DNA from: Massilia sp. PAMC28688
GTDB taxonomy: Bacteria > Pseudomonadota > Gammaproteobacteria > Burkholderiales > Burkholderiaceae_D
Direction: 5' to 3'
Assembly (NCBI RefSeq): GCF_019443445.1
Contig: NZ_CP080378.1
Location: 4,774,001 to 4,838,000 of the forward strand
DNA: 64,000 nt
Below the pieces are notes generated by a model, which was not told where the DNA came from, did no database searches, and saw nothing but the letters and a program-made list of their open reading frames with translations. This document shows, piece by piece, positions 33,720 through 42,136 of this stretch. A program made the position numbers and the translations under genes. Positions within the stretch are counted from its first letter, which is position 1. Each line of letters begins with the position of its first letter.

Positions 33720-34700
33720 ATGAACATCCGCCATCTGAGCTTTCGCCTGCTGCAGGTATTCATGCACGTCGCCGGCACGGGCAATATTTCTGCCACCGCC
33801 CGCGACATGCACCTGACCCAGCCCACTGTCTCCTTGCAGCTCAAGAAGCTGCGCGAGGCCGTGGGGGAACCCTTGTTCGACAACCGCAACGGGACACTGG
33901 CACTGACCGATGTGGGCAAAGAGCTGTACCTGGCGGCAGGCGACGTGCTGGGCCGCTTCGACGACTTCAATCTATTTCTGCAACGCTTGCACGGCGGCAG
34001 CGCTGGCCACATCAACATCGGCATCGTCACCACGGCCAAGTACGTGCTGCCCCGCATCCTGGGGCCCTTCTACAAGCATTTCCCCGACATTGGCGTGACC
34101 CTCAGCATTGGCAACCGGGCCACCATCCTTGAGCGATTTGCACGCCAGGACGACGACCTGTACGTGTTCAGCCACCCGCCCAGCGGCAGCGAAGTGCAGG
34201 CCACGCGCATCGTGAAAAATCCCCTGCAAATCATTGCGCCGCTCGATCACTGGGCTGCCGGCCGTCAGCGGCTATCGTTTGCCGACATCAAGCACGAACG
34301 CTTTCTCATTCGCGAGCCCGGCTCGGCCACCCGCATGATGTTCGAGGCCTGGCTCACGGCACGCGGCATGGAACTGGGTGACACCATGCAAATCGAAAGC
34401 AATGAAGCGATCCGGCTCAGCACCGCTTCCGGGCTGGGGCTGGCGCTCATTTCCGCCCACACCTTGCAGGAAGGCCGCGATGCGGTGGCCATCCTGTCTG
34501 TCGATGGTTTTCCCATGGAAAGCAACTGGTATCTCGTGAGCCGGCGCGACCGCCGCCTGCCCCATGCGGCCATGCAGTTCATTGCCTTCATGGCGGCCCA
34601 TCTGGCCGAGTGCGTGGACCCGGCACTGGTGGTGCCCGACATCGCTTCCCTGGTCAAGCATTACGCGCGCGCCGGCCGGCCGGACATGGCAAATTCATGA
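33720..34700 (+). CDS. LysR-family regulator, CbbR/CmpR-like
   Basis: 326 residues. HTH in the first 60 residues (FRLLQVFMHVAGTGNISATARDMHLTQPTVSLQLKKLREA, given here as family pattern) and a periplasmic-binding-like effector domain (about 93-295). The overall form resembles CbbR/CmpR, which sense carbon metabolites. It is divergent from the sbtA-like gene, with 93 bases between starts, and probably controls that gene. A further target is not apparent. Confidence 0.85.
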   Translation: MNIRHLSFRLLQVFMHVAGTGNISATARDMHLTQPTVSLQLKKLREAVGEPLFDNRNGTLALTDVGKELYLAAGDVLGRFDDFNLFLQRLHGGSAGHINIGIVTTAKYVLPRILGPFYKHFPDIGVTLSIGNRATILERFARQDDDLYVFSHPPSGSEVQATRIVKNPLQIIAPLDHWAAGRQRLSFADIKHERFLIREPGSATRMMFEAWLTARGMELGDTMQIESNEAIRLSTASGLGLALISAHTLQEGRDAVAILSVDGFPMESNWYLVSRRDRRLPHAAMQFIAFMAAHLAECVDPALVVPDIASLVKHYARAGRPDMANS

Positions 34701-34723
34701 AAGAAGGGATGGAACGTCAGTGC

Positions 34724-35278
34724 CTATTGCACATTCTCCCTGACCTGGCGCGCCATTTCAGCTGACATCTCGGTGGAGCGGGGAGCCAGCACGGTGGTGC
34801 CGCGTTTCCCCTGGCTCTCGATATCCTGGATCAGCAATTCCATTTCAGCGATTTCCTTTACCTGCGAGGCGATAATGCCGTCGGCCAGTTCGCGCACGCG
34901 CGGGTCGCTGATGCTTGCCTTGCGCGCGTTATTAATGGCAATCGAATGGTGGGGAATCATCGCCTTCATGAATTTGATGTCATCAATGAAGACCTGGCTT
35001 CGATTCGCAGCGAGCAATGCCACGCCCGCAACCGCTGCGACCGCCACGACGGTGACTTTGATGCGCGTGCCCTGATACATGGACCACATAAAGGCAAGCA
35101 TCACCACCGTCATCACGCAGCCCATGACCAGGGACGCCACCATCCGGCTGACCGAAAAGAAAGCATGATCGACTGCGTACACCAGTTGATACATCAGGAA
35201 GAACATGATGACGACCGACGTGATGATCATGGCGGCGAATTTTCCCCAGCCCATATTCATATGCTCTTGCTTGTCCAT
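34724..35278 (-). CDS. DUF305 domain membrane protein
   Basis: 184 residues. Three N-terminal transmembrane helices (about residues 12-35, 42-68, 76-95) are followed by a DUF305 domain: [25 protein letters not shown], then [22 protein letters not shown]. The HH and the acidic/Met residues are typical of DUF305, a ferritin-like helical fold often linked to copper resistance. Start chosen at ATG 35278 ([10 protein letters not shown]) because GGGAGA lies 6 bases upstream; an ATG at 35290 lacks a ribosome site. It faces the LysR gene tail to tail. Confidence 0.85.
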   Translation of the reverse strand: MDKQEHMNMGWGKFAAMIITSVVIMFFLMYQLVYAVDHAFFSVSRMVASLVMGCVMTVVMLAFMWSMYQGTRIKVTVVAVAAVAGVALLAANRSQVFIDDIKFMKAMIPHHSIAINNARKASISDPRVRELADGIIASQVKEIAEMELLIQDIESQGKRGTTVLAPRSTEMSAEMARQVRENVQ

Positions 35279-35618
35279 ATAGTCTCCCATCATGGCGTGC
35301 TGCTGATGAATGTCATCGTCACCGCCCCCGCTTCGCCTTGGCAACGGATGGCACGCTGACTTTGCTGAACCGCCCGCCCCCCGTTGGGGCAGCAGCAAGG
35401 TTCGCCCAGCGGTGGACAGCATGGCCACCGTAACACGACAGCTACGTTCCCGTCGCACCGATCCAAACGGCAACTTTGCTTGACGCGGCGGGGACACAGG
35501 GGTTTTCGGCAGGACAAGTCGGCGCAGGCAAGCGTGGCACGCTCCGAGTGCGTTTCGCTGGCGCATTGCAGGCTCGCGACGGGACGTTTGCCCGCCGGAG
35601 CGGGCATGCCGGGCGCAA
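35279..35618. other. Intergenic region upstream of the DUF305 gene
   Basis: About 340 bases with no gene recognised. A GCCCGC/GCGGGC hairpin lies at 35590-35605. It probably contains the DUF305 gene promoter. Confidence 0.4.
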
Positions 35619-35657
35619 TAAAAAAAGGCCTGCAACGCACGCTGCAAGCCTTTGATG
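35619..35657 (-). terminator. Rho-independent terminator after tRNA-Val
   Basis: On the minus strand AAAGGCTTGCAGC, a 4-base loop, then GTTGCAGGCCTTTTTTT, a stem with an eight-T tail, starts about 15 bases past the tRNA 3' end. Confidence 0.85.
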
Positions 35658-35670
35658 TGACGCGAATTCT

Positions 35671-35745
35671 TGGTGGGAAGTGCAAGTTTCGAACTTGCGA
35701 CCCCTGCAGTGTGAATGCAGTGCTCTACCCCTGAGCTAACCTCCC
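35671..35745 (-). tRNA. tRNA-Val (anticodon CAC)
   Basis: 75 bases including an encoded CCA. Acceptor stem GGGAGGT pairs with ACTTCCC; D-arm TTAGCTCAGGGGTAGAGCA; anticodon stem CTGCA/TGCAG around loop TTCACAC, giving anticodon CAC (reads GTG); T-arm GCAAG-TTCGAAA-CTTGC. All four stems pair well. It sits between the DUF305 gene and dnaQ on the minus strand. Confidence 0.96.
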
Positions 35746-35781
35746 GGGCGGCTCGTATTATGGCACACTGCCGGCAAAACG

Positions 35782-36492
35782 TCACGCCTGTGCGTAATTT
35801 CTCCACACGCAGCTGCCCTTGACGGCCTTGTCCAGGCCCGCCAGCAGGCTTTCGTGATCGGCCAGCTCCTCGGCACTGGCGCGCAAGATGACAATCTCGG
35901 CCAGCGCCACGGTTTCCAGCAGCCCGCCGCCGGCCGCGCTTTCTTCTTCCACATCCATCGACAGGCTGTTCTGCCCGCGCGTCATCGACAGGTAGACGTC
36001 GGCCAGCAGCTCCGCGTCGAGCAGTGCGCCGTGCAGCTTGCGGTGCGAATTGGACACGCCATAGCGGTCGCACAGCGCGTCAAGCGAATTGCGCTTACCG
36101 GGGTGCAGTTCCTTGGCATTGACCAGGGTATCGATCACGCCGCTGCAATGATCGACAAATGGTGGCAGGCCCAGCAGCTTGAATTCGTGATTCAGAAAGC
36201 CCAGGTCGAACGGCGCGTTATGGATGATCAGTTCGGCGCCCTGCACATAGTCGCGCAGCTCGCCCGCGATCTCGGCAAACTTGGGCTTGTCGCGCAAGAA
36301 TTCCGTGGTCAGGCCGTGGACGGCCAGCGCGCCCTCTTCCGAATCGCGCTCCGGATTGATATAACGGTGGAAGTTATTCCCCGTCAGCATGCGGTTTTTC
36401 AGCTCCACGCAGCCAACCTCGATCACGCGGTCGCCCGTGCGCGGATTCAAGCCGGTGGTTTCGGTATCGAGGACAACTTGTCTGTTAGTCAT
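35782..36492 (-). CDS. dnaQ: DNA polymerase III epsilon subunit DnaQ
   Basis: 236 residues. Exo [23 protein letters not shown], Exo [17 protein letters not shown] and Exo [20 protein letters not shown] give the complete DEDDh active site of the replicative proofreading exonuclease. Just after Exo III is GQNSLSMD, which matches the clamp-binding motif position of epsilon (QTSMAF in E. coli); the C-terminal tail then contacts alpha. In related genomes rnhA and dnaQ are adjacent and here they are split by the 36.5-39.96 kb island. Promoter location after the insertion is unclear. Confidence 0.96.
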   Translation of the reverse strand: MTNRQVVLDTETTGLNPRTGDRVIEVGCVELKNRMLTGNNFHRYINPERDSEEGALAVHGLTTEFLRDKPKFAEIAGELRDYVQGAELIIHNAPFDLGFLNHEFKLLGLPPFVDHCSGVIDTLVNAKELHPGKRNSLDALCDRYGVSNSHRKLHGALLDAELLADVYLSMTRGQNSLSMDVEEESAAGGGLLETVALAEIVILRASAEELADHESLLAGLDKAVKGSCVWRNYAQA

Positions 36493-36591
36493 ATTTCGTA
36501 AATTCCTGCATGTTATCCAAAACCGCTATTCGCATCGTTTACCCCTCAAAGGAACTCTAGCGGCACACATCAGTCCAAGAAAAACTTGCGT

Positions 36592-36642
36592 AAAGTGTAA
36601 ACGGCCACTGTCGTTCTTTCCAAGTTAGGAAAACTGTAAACG
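36592..36642 (+). repeat. Left GTAAAC-type direct repeats of the dnaQ-rnhA island
   Basis: AAAGTGTAAACG at 36592-36603 and AAACTGTAAACG at 36631-36642, with GCGTAAA immediately before the first. Similar motifs recur at the other edge of the island (39744-39860), so they may be end or recombinase-binding repeats. Confidence 0.5.
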
Positions 36643-36664
36643 CGAACAAATAGGGCACGGTCTG

Positions 36665-37103
36665 ATGAGCTTGGAAATCAAATCCTTCATAGCGAAGAAC
36701 GGCGAGCGGTTCAGCCAGCTTTATTCGCGTGACGATCCCTGGCCGCTATTTTACCCGACTGCCATTATTGGTCGTAGCGTCCGTCAGTCTTGCACCGCTA
36801 GCACGCAAGCAGCTTAGCTCGAAGCGATCAAACGGTTGCTTGACTGGGAGGCCAACAACAAGATTGACTTGGAGGTGCGCTTCAACGCCACGATTTTTTG
36901 CGTCCGCACGAAATTGATAGTCTGGCACACTACATCAACGTCGCCCGCCGTGGAAAGCAGGGAGACACCATCAGCGCAGGCAAAGGAAACACGTATGTCG
37001 GCTATGTAGCCAAGTATCTGAATTGGCTTGCTAACGAGGCAATCACGGACACCAACCGTCCTGAAGTCCAAGAGTTGATGAACACGCAGCATAGAAGGCT
37101 GAT
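36665..37103 (+). pseudogene. Decayed, truncated tyrosine integrase (N-terminal part)
   Basis: Starts ATG 36665 as MSLEIKSFIAKNGERFSQLY and reaches a stop (TAG) after CTASTQAA. Two frame changes later the protein continues as [20 protein letters not shown], then [20 protein letters not shown] and [20 protein letters not shown], ending near 37103. This is the SAM-like N-terminal domain of a phage-type integrase; the catalytic domain (R, HxR, Y) is missing. It ends at the junction with an IS3 fragment. At least one stop and two frameshifts make it non-functional. The left edge suggests an integrase-borne element whose right part was later lost. Confidence 0.7.
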
Positions 37104-37392
37104 CGATGGTAATCCCCCATTTTGTCATGCATGGCGGCCCACATCTGGTCGTCTCGCTGATGTCGGGACCGTTGTCGCAACGGATAATGCGGGGCTTGCC
37201 ACGCCATTCGATCAGTTGATTCAGTGACCGTACGATGCGCTCCGACGGCAGCGAGAAATCGACGTCGATGATCAAGCCTTCGCGGTTGAAGTCGTCGATG
37301 ACGTTGAACAGACGAATGCTGCGCCCATCGGCAAGCTGGTCGTGCATGAAGTCCATCGACCAGGTGTCAATTTCCGGCATTGAGGCGCCACC
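37104..37392 (-). pseudogene. IS3-family transposase OrfB fragment (integrase core)
   Basis: Minus-strand frame reading [20 protein letters not shown], then [39 protein letters not shown] and RIIRCDNGP. This is the rve core of IS3-group OrfB with the first two catalytic Asp (SMDF, CDNGP); the Glu and C-terminus are gone, ending around ITID at about 37105. About 100 residues of the N-terminus are also absent. The bases just beyond (37384-37440, with CCACTTTGACCACTGAAGTC) resemble another IS end, possibly IS21-like, but I am not sure. Confidence 0.75.
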
Positions 37393-37713
37393 GCTTTTCG
37401 GCGTAATGGAGCCACTTTGACCACTGAAGTCACGGGCTCAAACTGGGATGCAAGAATGCGCGATTTCTGACGTGTTGGCAACATCGTCTTTTGACGTTAA
37501 CCGCTTTATTGGCTTGGTCTTTTTGTCCATTAGTGAGGTACCAGACATATTCGGGGACGAAGATCGCCTGCGTGCGTCATCGCTCCAGATGAATGGCCGC
37601 ATCCGCCGACGAGTAGCAATCGTAGTGGAGTGCAGCAACCAGCTGCTACTGCCGCAGTCAGTTCAGTTCCAAATTCGCGGTAATGGAATCTGCATCAGTC
37701 ACCAAGACTGTTC
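37393..37713. other. Non-coding island DNA between IS fragment and TetR promoter
   Basis: About 320 bases of AT-richer DNA. Short frames in it (for example 37448-37717 plus strand) have no recognisable domain or ribosome site and look like decayed sequence. Confidence 0.4.
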
Positions 37714-37759
37714 TTGACTGGTTGTTCAATAACGTTGATAATGCAGTTATTGAATAACC
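37714..37759 (+). promoter_or_regulatory. Strong promoter overlapped by a TetR-type palindromic operator
   Basis: TTGACT (37714-37719), 17 bases, GATAAT (37737-37742). The palindrome GGTTGTTCAATAAC (37720-37733) and GTTATTGAATAACC (37746-37759) brackets the -10, with one mismatch per arm. The tetR-like gene starts 27 bases later. The layout is that of classical TetR autorepression (inference). Confidence 0.75.
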
Positions 37760-37785
37760 GTTCCATAACCTCTGAATGTCTTCCC

Positions 37786-38166
37786 ATGGCCAGACCAAGA
37801 ACTTTCGATGAAGACGTTGTCATTGCCCGTGCGGCGGAGGTTTTCGCCCGTCTTGGCTACAACGCCTGCTCGGTCGACGACCTGGTAGAAGCAACCGCGC
37901 TGCAGCGAGGCAGCCTTTACAAGGCATTCGGTTCCAAACGCGGCCTGTTCGAAAAGGTGCTGGACCAGTTTTTGGTCGGCGAATGGCACCGCGATCCCGC
38001 CGTTCTCGACCTCCTGATCACGGCCCTGCGCGAACTGGCGCCAGCAGACCTGCCGATCGCCACCCGCTGCCGCGACGCCTTGAACGCCTATGGAGAGGAC
38101 GCTGCTGAACTGATCGGCAGGCGTCTGCTCGATAACTTGCCCAATCAACCTTTCACCCAGGAGTAG
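37786..38166 (+). CDS. Short TetR-family regulator
   Basis: 126 residues. N-terminal HTH MARPRTFDEDVVIARAAEVF, then YNACSVDDLVEATALQRGSLYKAFGSKRGLF, is a textbook TetR DNA-binding domain. The C-terminal ligand domain is only about 75 residues against the usual 140, so the protein is shortened or a compact variant. I chose the ATG at 37786, after the operator; the frame is open to 37714. The next gene starts 2 bases after its stop, so they are coupled. It probably represses the TetR / small protein / CPBP cassette. Ligand unknown. Confidence 0.85.
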   Translation: MARPRTFDEDVVIARAAEVFARLGYNACSVDDLVEATALQRGSLYKAFGSKRGLFEKVLDQFLVGEWHRDPAVLDLLITALRELAPADLPIATRCRDALNAYGEDAAELIGRRLLDNLPNQPFTQE

Positions 38167-38168
38167 CG

Positions 38169-38528
38169 ATGCCACGACTCGAATTAACCGACCGCGAACT
38201 GATCGTCCACCTTACAGCGTGGGAATCAATCTGGTCGCTACGCCGCAGCTTTCGGGTGCCTCTCGCGCACGTTCGGGGCGCGACCGAAGATTGTGGCTTC
38301 GGCGGCAGTGCGCTTGGCCTACGCATTCCAGGCACCCACGTCCCAGGTCTGATCGCCGCCGGCACCTTTATCAAAGAGAGCGACAGACAGTTTGTCTACA
38401 CCATGCGAAGGCTGCAGACCATCGTGATCGAACTAGCCGGAAATGAATGGACCCGCTTGGTGATCGGGGTGCCGGATGCGCGTTCCGAGGCAGCGCGTAT
38501 AAATGACGCCGTGGCCCGCCTCCACTAG
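38169..38528 (+). CDS. Small soluble protein between tetR-like and CPBP genes
   Basis: 119 residues, no signal or membrane segment. It begins MPRLELTDRELIVHLTAWES and contains FRVPLAHVRGATEDCGFGGS and a conserved-looking FIKESDRQFVYTMRRLQTIVIEL, alternating strands that suggest a compact beta fold similar to bacterial PH-like domains. I do not recognise a named family. It is translationally adjacent (2 bases) to the TetR gene and 33 bases before the CPBP gene, so all three are one operon. Confidence 0.7.
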   Translation: MPRLELTDRELIVHLTAWESIWSLRRSFRVPLAHVRGATEDCGFGGSALGLRIPGTHVPGLIAAGTFIKESDRQFVYTMRRLQTIVIELAGNEWTRLVIGVPDARSEAARINDAVARLH

Positions 38529-38561
38529 CATACGAAACCGGATCTGCACCATGGTGCTTGA

Positions 38562-39353
38562 ATGGTAGCGATGCCGATTCACCTCATCGAGCTAAATGAA
38601 TATATGATAAAAAACGTTAAACTGCGCTTGGGCGTAACGATGTGGCTGCTTGCCATGGTTGGCGTGGTGGCAGTGGCGTCCACCGTAATTCCCCAGCTGC
38701 TCGCTAGGTCGCCGCAGCAAGTTCCGCTTTGGATCGCCGTTACCGCCAGCATCGTGCAAAGTGGCGTCCTGCTGATCCTTGCTGTGTGGGCAGGCGTTAC
38801 ATTTTCCAGACCACTAGGGTTGGGGGCGCCGGTGATCGAGGCGGCACTGTCCAGATCGGGCGCTTGGTTGGTTCTCAGAGATCAAATCTTTCCCGCTGCG
38901 ATAGTCGGGATCGCAAGTGGCGGCGTACTGCTGGTCGCCCAGCGCATGAGCCCCGATGAACTTCTCGCCGTTGGCCAAACTATCACGATTCCCCTTGTTT
39001 CGAAGGTGCTCTACGGTGGAATAGTAGAAGAAGTGCTGGTCCGCTGGGGGCTGATGACAACTTTGATCTGGCTTCCTTGGCGTTTAGCGCAAAAAAAGGC
39101 AGGCCCTCCTCAAGCTAGGTACGTGGTTGGCGCAATAATTTTCTCTGCTGTGCTCTTCGGACTGGGACACCTGCCGGCTGCCGCTGCATTCATAGCAGGC
39201 GACCTGACCGCTCCCGTAGTTGCTTTCGTCATTGTTGGCAATAGCTTGCCGGGCGTGATGTTCGGATACCTATATTGGCGCTACGGAATCGAGGCGGCAA
39301 TGGTGGCGCATGCTGTGGGCCATGTCGTGTTCTTTTTGGCGACAGGAGCGTAA
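38562..39353 (+). CDS. CPBP-family intramembrane metalloprotease
   Basis: 263 residues with about eight hydrophobic segments. CPBP/Abi motifs are present: motif 1 EEVLVRWGLM (EExxxR, about residue 156), motif 2 FGLGH (about residue 200), and motif 3 near the end, HAVGHVVF (conserved His). These form the zinc-type active site of Rce1-like proteases, linked to prenyl-protein processing, bacteriocin self-immunity or regulated proteolysis. An internal ATG at 38604 (MIKNVKLRL) is an equally good start, giving 249 residues. It is the last gene of the TetR cassette, and no bacteriocin gene is visible. Confidence 0.85.
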   Translation: MVAMPIHLIELNEYMIKNVKLRLGVTMWLLAMVGVVAVASTVIPQLLARSPQQVPLWIAVTASIVQSGVLLILAVWAGVTFSRPLGLGAPVIEAALSRSGAWLVLRDQIFPAAIVGIASGGVLLVAQRMSPDELLAVGQTITIPLVSKVLYGGIVEEVLVRWGLMTTLIWLPWRLAQKKAGPPQARYVVGAIIFSAVLFGLGHLPAAAAFIAGDLTAPVVAFVIVGNSLPGVMFGYLYWRYGIEAAMVAHAVGHVVFFLATGA

Positions 39354-39379
39354 GCGGTCCGACAAATGGCGCCGGCATC

Positions 39380-39662
39380 TAGCGCACCGGGAATTGGTCC
39401 TGTAACTCGGCAATTAAGGTGTACCTTACCCGGACGTCTTGGCAAAGTACACCGCGGCCTTTTTCAATATTTCACGCTCCTCCGTGACGCGCTTCAGCCC
39501 GGCCTTTAGCTGCCGCATTTCACCGCTCTGAGCGTTTACCGCCTTGCGCTCTTCCTCAGGGACGCCGTAGCGTTTCGCCCAGGCGTACAGGCTGTGGATG
39601 CTCACCCCGAGCCGCTCTGCAACTTCACTCACGGGGTGCCCCCGCTGCGCAACTTGCTTCAC
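39380..39662 (-). pseudogene. IS3-family OrfA remnant with the first codons of OrfB
   Basis: Minus-strand frame from 39662 (GTG) to the stop at 39426 reads VKQVAQRGHPVSEVAERLGV, SIHSLYAWAKRYGVPEEERK, then LKAGLKRVTEEREILKKAAV and YFAKTSG, the HTH plus leucine-zipper OrfA of the IS3 group. The N-terminal ~15 residues are degenerate. Past the stop a second frame gives YTLIAELQDQFPVR, the usual start of OrfB, which is then cut by a TAG at about 39380. OrfB resumes only at 37392, with about 100 residues missing. The 2-kb TetR/CPBP cassette lies in the gap. Confidence 0.8.
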
Positions 39663-39965
39663 CGCTGTACGCTTATGCCCACCGGCCCCGGTATCCCCGC
39701 CCTAACGAGACATCGCAGTAGGTTATGGCTGACTTAACTCGAAAAAGTGTAAGCGAGCGAGGCGGTTTTCGACACCCGGTTTACGTTTTTTCGTTCAGAG
39801 GCCCAAAATGTGCCATTACTTCCTGTTTACGCTCATCTACCACTCACTCAATGTTTACAGATGTGCTAACTGTATAGAAGAGGACAATTTGGCGCATGAT
39901 GCTCTGAGAGGTCAACAGGAAAGAAAAGAAACGGTGGCGCGCAGTATAGCAAAGCGCGCCGCCGG
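39663..39965. other. Right end of the dnaQ-rnhA island
   Basis: 303 bases, AT-richer, no gene. Contains the GTAAAC-like motifs AAAGTGTAAGCG (39744-39755), CGGTTTACG (39777-39785), CTGTTTACGC (39823-39832) and ATGTTTACAG (39851-39860). The first is direct and the other three are inverted, mirroring the left edge. Confidence 0.5.
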
Positions 39966-40400
39966 TTAGCGAACTGTCTCGACCCCGCGGTTGGCGAGCA
40001 CGTCGGCCCGTTCATTGCCCGGGTGGCCGTTGTGACCCCGTACCCACTTCCATTCCACCTTGTGCTGGTGCTGGGCCAGGTCAAGCGCCTTCCACAGGTC
40101 TTCGTTCTTGACCGGCTCCTTGGACGCGGTTTTCCAGCCGCGCGCTTTCCAGCCGTGGATCCATTCCGAAATCCCTTTTTGTACGTACTGGCTGTCGGTA
40201 TGGAGCACCACATCGCATGGACGGTTAAGCACGCTTAGTGCTTCGATGACGGCGCGCAGCTCCATGCGGTTGTTGGTCGTGTTGCGCTCGCCGCCAAAGA
40301 TTTCCTTCTCGTGCCCATCGGCCACCAGCAAGGCACCCCAGCCGCCCGTGCCCGGATTGCCCTTGCAGGCGCCATCCGTAAAAATATCCACTTTACTCAT
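39966..40400 (-). CDS. rnhA: Ribonuclease HI
   Basis: 144 residues. All catalytic acids are visible: [15 protein letters not shown] (Asp 10-type), [14 protein letters not shown] (Glu), [13 protein letters not shown] (Asp) and, near the end, [12 protein letters not shown] (Asp). RNase HI cuts RNA in RNA-DNA hybrids, including Okazaki primers and R-loops. Basic handle [20 protein letters not shown] is present. It follows the methyltransferase gene by 15 bases and would normally be followed by dnaQ; the island lies between. Confidence 0.96.
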   Translation of the reverse strand: MSKVDIFTDGACKGNPGTGGWGALLVADGHEKEIFGGERNTTNNRMELRAVIEALSVLNRPCDVVLHTDSQYVQKGISEWIHGWKARGWKTASKEPVKNEDLWKALDLAQHQHKVEWKWVRGHNGHPGNERADVLANRGVETVR

Positions 40401-40415
40401 TGATGCTTTCGTCAG

Positions 40416-41189
40416 CTATTTGCGATTGGTGGCAGGCACGGCCTGGCGTGCCGCCCCCGCCTTCTTGTTCCATGCCGGGCCGATCATGGTCATGCCCTTG
40501 ACCCGCTTGACCGCGTGCACCATGTACACCGCGCCCAGGTAGGGCCACCAGCGCTGTCCCGCCTGCTCCATGAAGGCGAAGCGATTGATCCACCGCTCGC
40601 TGCGGCAAGGTGGTGCGTAGCAGCCAAAATGACTGCCGCCGACCCGGAGATTGAGCAATTTTAACCAGTCTTTCATGCGCGGCATAGAGATGAATTCCCC
40701 TGCTGAGGGCAGATACGGCGAGCGCACCAGCCGCCCCAGGCCCTGGCGCGCCCCCCACAGGCTGGCGGGATTGAAGCCGCAAATGATCACCTGCCCTTCG
40801 GGAATGAGCACGCGCTCGACTTCGCGCAGCACCTGGTGCGGTTCGGCCGCGAATTCAAGCACGTGCGGCAACACCACCAGGTCCAGGCTTTGCGAGGCGA
40901 ATGGCAGCTCTTCAAAATCGAGCGCCACGGCAATCTGGCTACTGCCGGCGCGCGAGAGCAGCAATTGCGCGCTGGACGTGCGCGTGGCCGCCTGCCACTT
41001 GTTGGGCATGCGGTTGGCCGCCAGCGCATCGAGCTGCGGCAGCCCGATCTGGATGGCATTGAAGCCGAAAATGTCGGCCGTCAGCTCGTCCAGGCAAGCC
41101 TGCTCCCAAGCCCGCACGTACACCCCGGCCGGCGTTTGCAGCCAGTCGTCGAGCGCTATAATGGACTTCTCGGACGCTGCACTGTCCAT
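40416..41189 (-). CDS. Class I SAM-dependent methyltransferase (YafS-like)
   Basis: 257 residues. SAM-binding region is around [36 protein letters not shown], where DFEELPF and [10 protein letters not shown] match motifs II and III of Methyltransf_11. The upstream motif I glycine-rich loop is atypical ([12 protein letters not shown]). In E. coli the equivalent gene yafS lies beside gloB and rnhA, as here. Substrate unknown. It is divergent from gloB with a very short gap, so the two promoters overlap. Confidence 0.82.
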   Translation of the reverse strand: MDSAASEKSIIALDDWLQTPAGVYVRAWEQACLDELTADIFGFNAIQIGLPQLDALAANRMPNKWQAATRTSSAQLLLSRAGSSQIAVALDFEELPFASQSLDLVVLPHVLEFAAEPHQVLREVERVLIPEGQVIICGFNPASLWGARQGLGRLVRSPYLPSAGEFISMPRMKDWLKLLNLRVGGSHFGCYAPPCRSERWINRFAFMEQAGQRWWPYLGAVYMVHAVKRVKGMTMIGPAWNKKAGAARQAVPATNRK

Positions 41190-41212
41190 GCCTCTCCTTG
41201 ATTGAACTTCTT

Positions 41213-42013
41213 ATGCCAAACCAGTCACACGCAGCCCTGAGCATTCTTGCCGTACCTGCTTTCAAGGACAATTACCTCTGGCTGGTCCACGACGGGCAGC
41301 ATGCCGCCGTCGTCGATCCGGGCGACGCCGCGCCCATTTTGGCCGCGCTGGAGCATCATCATCTCACGCTCACCGCCATTTTACTCACCCACCACCACGC
41401 TGACCATATCGGTGGCGTCAAGGCTTTGCTGGAACTTGCCGATGTTCCCGTGTTCGGCCCGGCCCATGATGGCATCGAGGCCGTCACCATCCCGCTGGCC
41501 CAGGGCGACCTGCTTGCCGTCCCCGGCCTCAGGCTGCAGCTCCAGGTCATGGACGTCCCGGGCCACACCCTGGGCCACATTGCCTATGCGGGCGACCTGG
41601 GCGGCGAGAGCGTGCTGTTTTGCGGCGATACCCTGTTTGGCGCCGGCTGCGGCCGCCTGTTTGAAGGCAGCCCGGCCCAGATGGCCGAGTCGCTCGACAA
41701 GCTGGCGGCCTTGCCCGAGAGCACGCGCGTGTATTGCGCGCACGAATATACCTTGTCCAACCTGCGCTTTGCCGCAGCGGTAGAGCCTGGCAACGAAGCC
41801 ATTGCCGAGCGCACCCGGCGCGATGCGGCCAGCCGTGCGCGCGGCGAAGCGACCATTCCCAGCACCATCGGCCTGGAAAAGGCAACCAATCCCTTCCTGC
41901 GCTACCGTGAACCGGCCATTGCCCACCAGCTGGCACAGGCGGGCATGGTGGGCCCGCAGGCCGCACCGCTGGAGGTATTCACGGCACTGCGCGAATGGAA
42001 AAACACCTTTTAA
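41213..42013 (+). CDS. gloB: Hydroxyacylglutathione hydrolase (glyoxalase II)
   Basis: 266 residues from [20 protein letters not shown] (ATG 41213; a TTG at 41198 is also in frame). Metallo-beta-lactamase fold with the metal motif [16 protein letters not shown], further ligands in [13 protein letters not shown] and [15 protein letters not shown], and a C-terminal substrate-binding domain ([17 protein letters not shown]). It hydrolyses S-lactoylglutathione to lactate and glutathione, ending methylglyoxal detoxification. Confidence 0.96.
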   Translation: MPNQSHAALSILAVPAFKDNYLWLVHDGQHAAVVDPGDAAPILAALEHHHLTLTAILLTHHHADHIGGVKALLELADVPVFGPAHDGIEAVTIPLAQGDLLAVPGLRLQLQVMDVPGHTLGHIAYAGDLGGESVLFCGDTLFGAGCGRLFEGSPAQMAESLDKLAALPESTRVYCAHEYTLSNLRFAAAVEPGNEAIAERTRRDAASRARGEATIPSTIGLEKATNPFLRYREPAIAHQLAQAGMVGPQAAPLEVFTALREWKNTF

Positions 42014-42082
42014 GGCGCCACCGCAGCGACGGGGCAGCGAAGCGCCCGGCCTGATTGCCCCTGCACAGCTGCCTGCACCAAC

Positions 42083-42118
42083 AAAAAGCCCCCGGTCGCA
42101 GGCAATGCGCCGGGGGCG
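42083..42118 (-). terminator. Rho-independent terminator of aceB
   Basis: On the minus strand GCCCCCGG, a 14-base loop, CCGGGGGC then TTTTTG, 19 bases past the aceB stop. The plus strand lacks a T-run, so it serves aceB rather than gloB. Confidence 0.85.
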
Positions 42119-42136
42119 TTCTGGCAGGCCGAGGCC

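Noticed and set aside
37448..37717. 89-codon frame upstream of the TetR gene
   Set aside because: No domain, no ribosome site, and it runs into the TetR promoter region.
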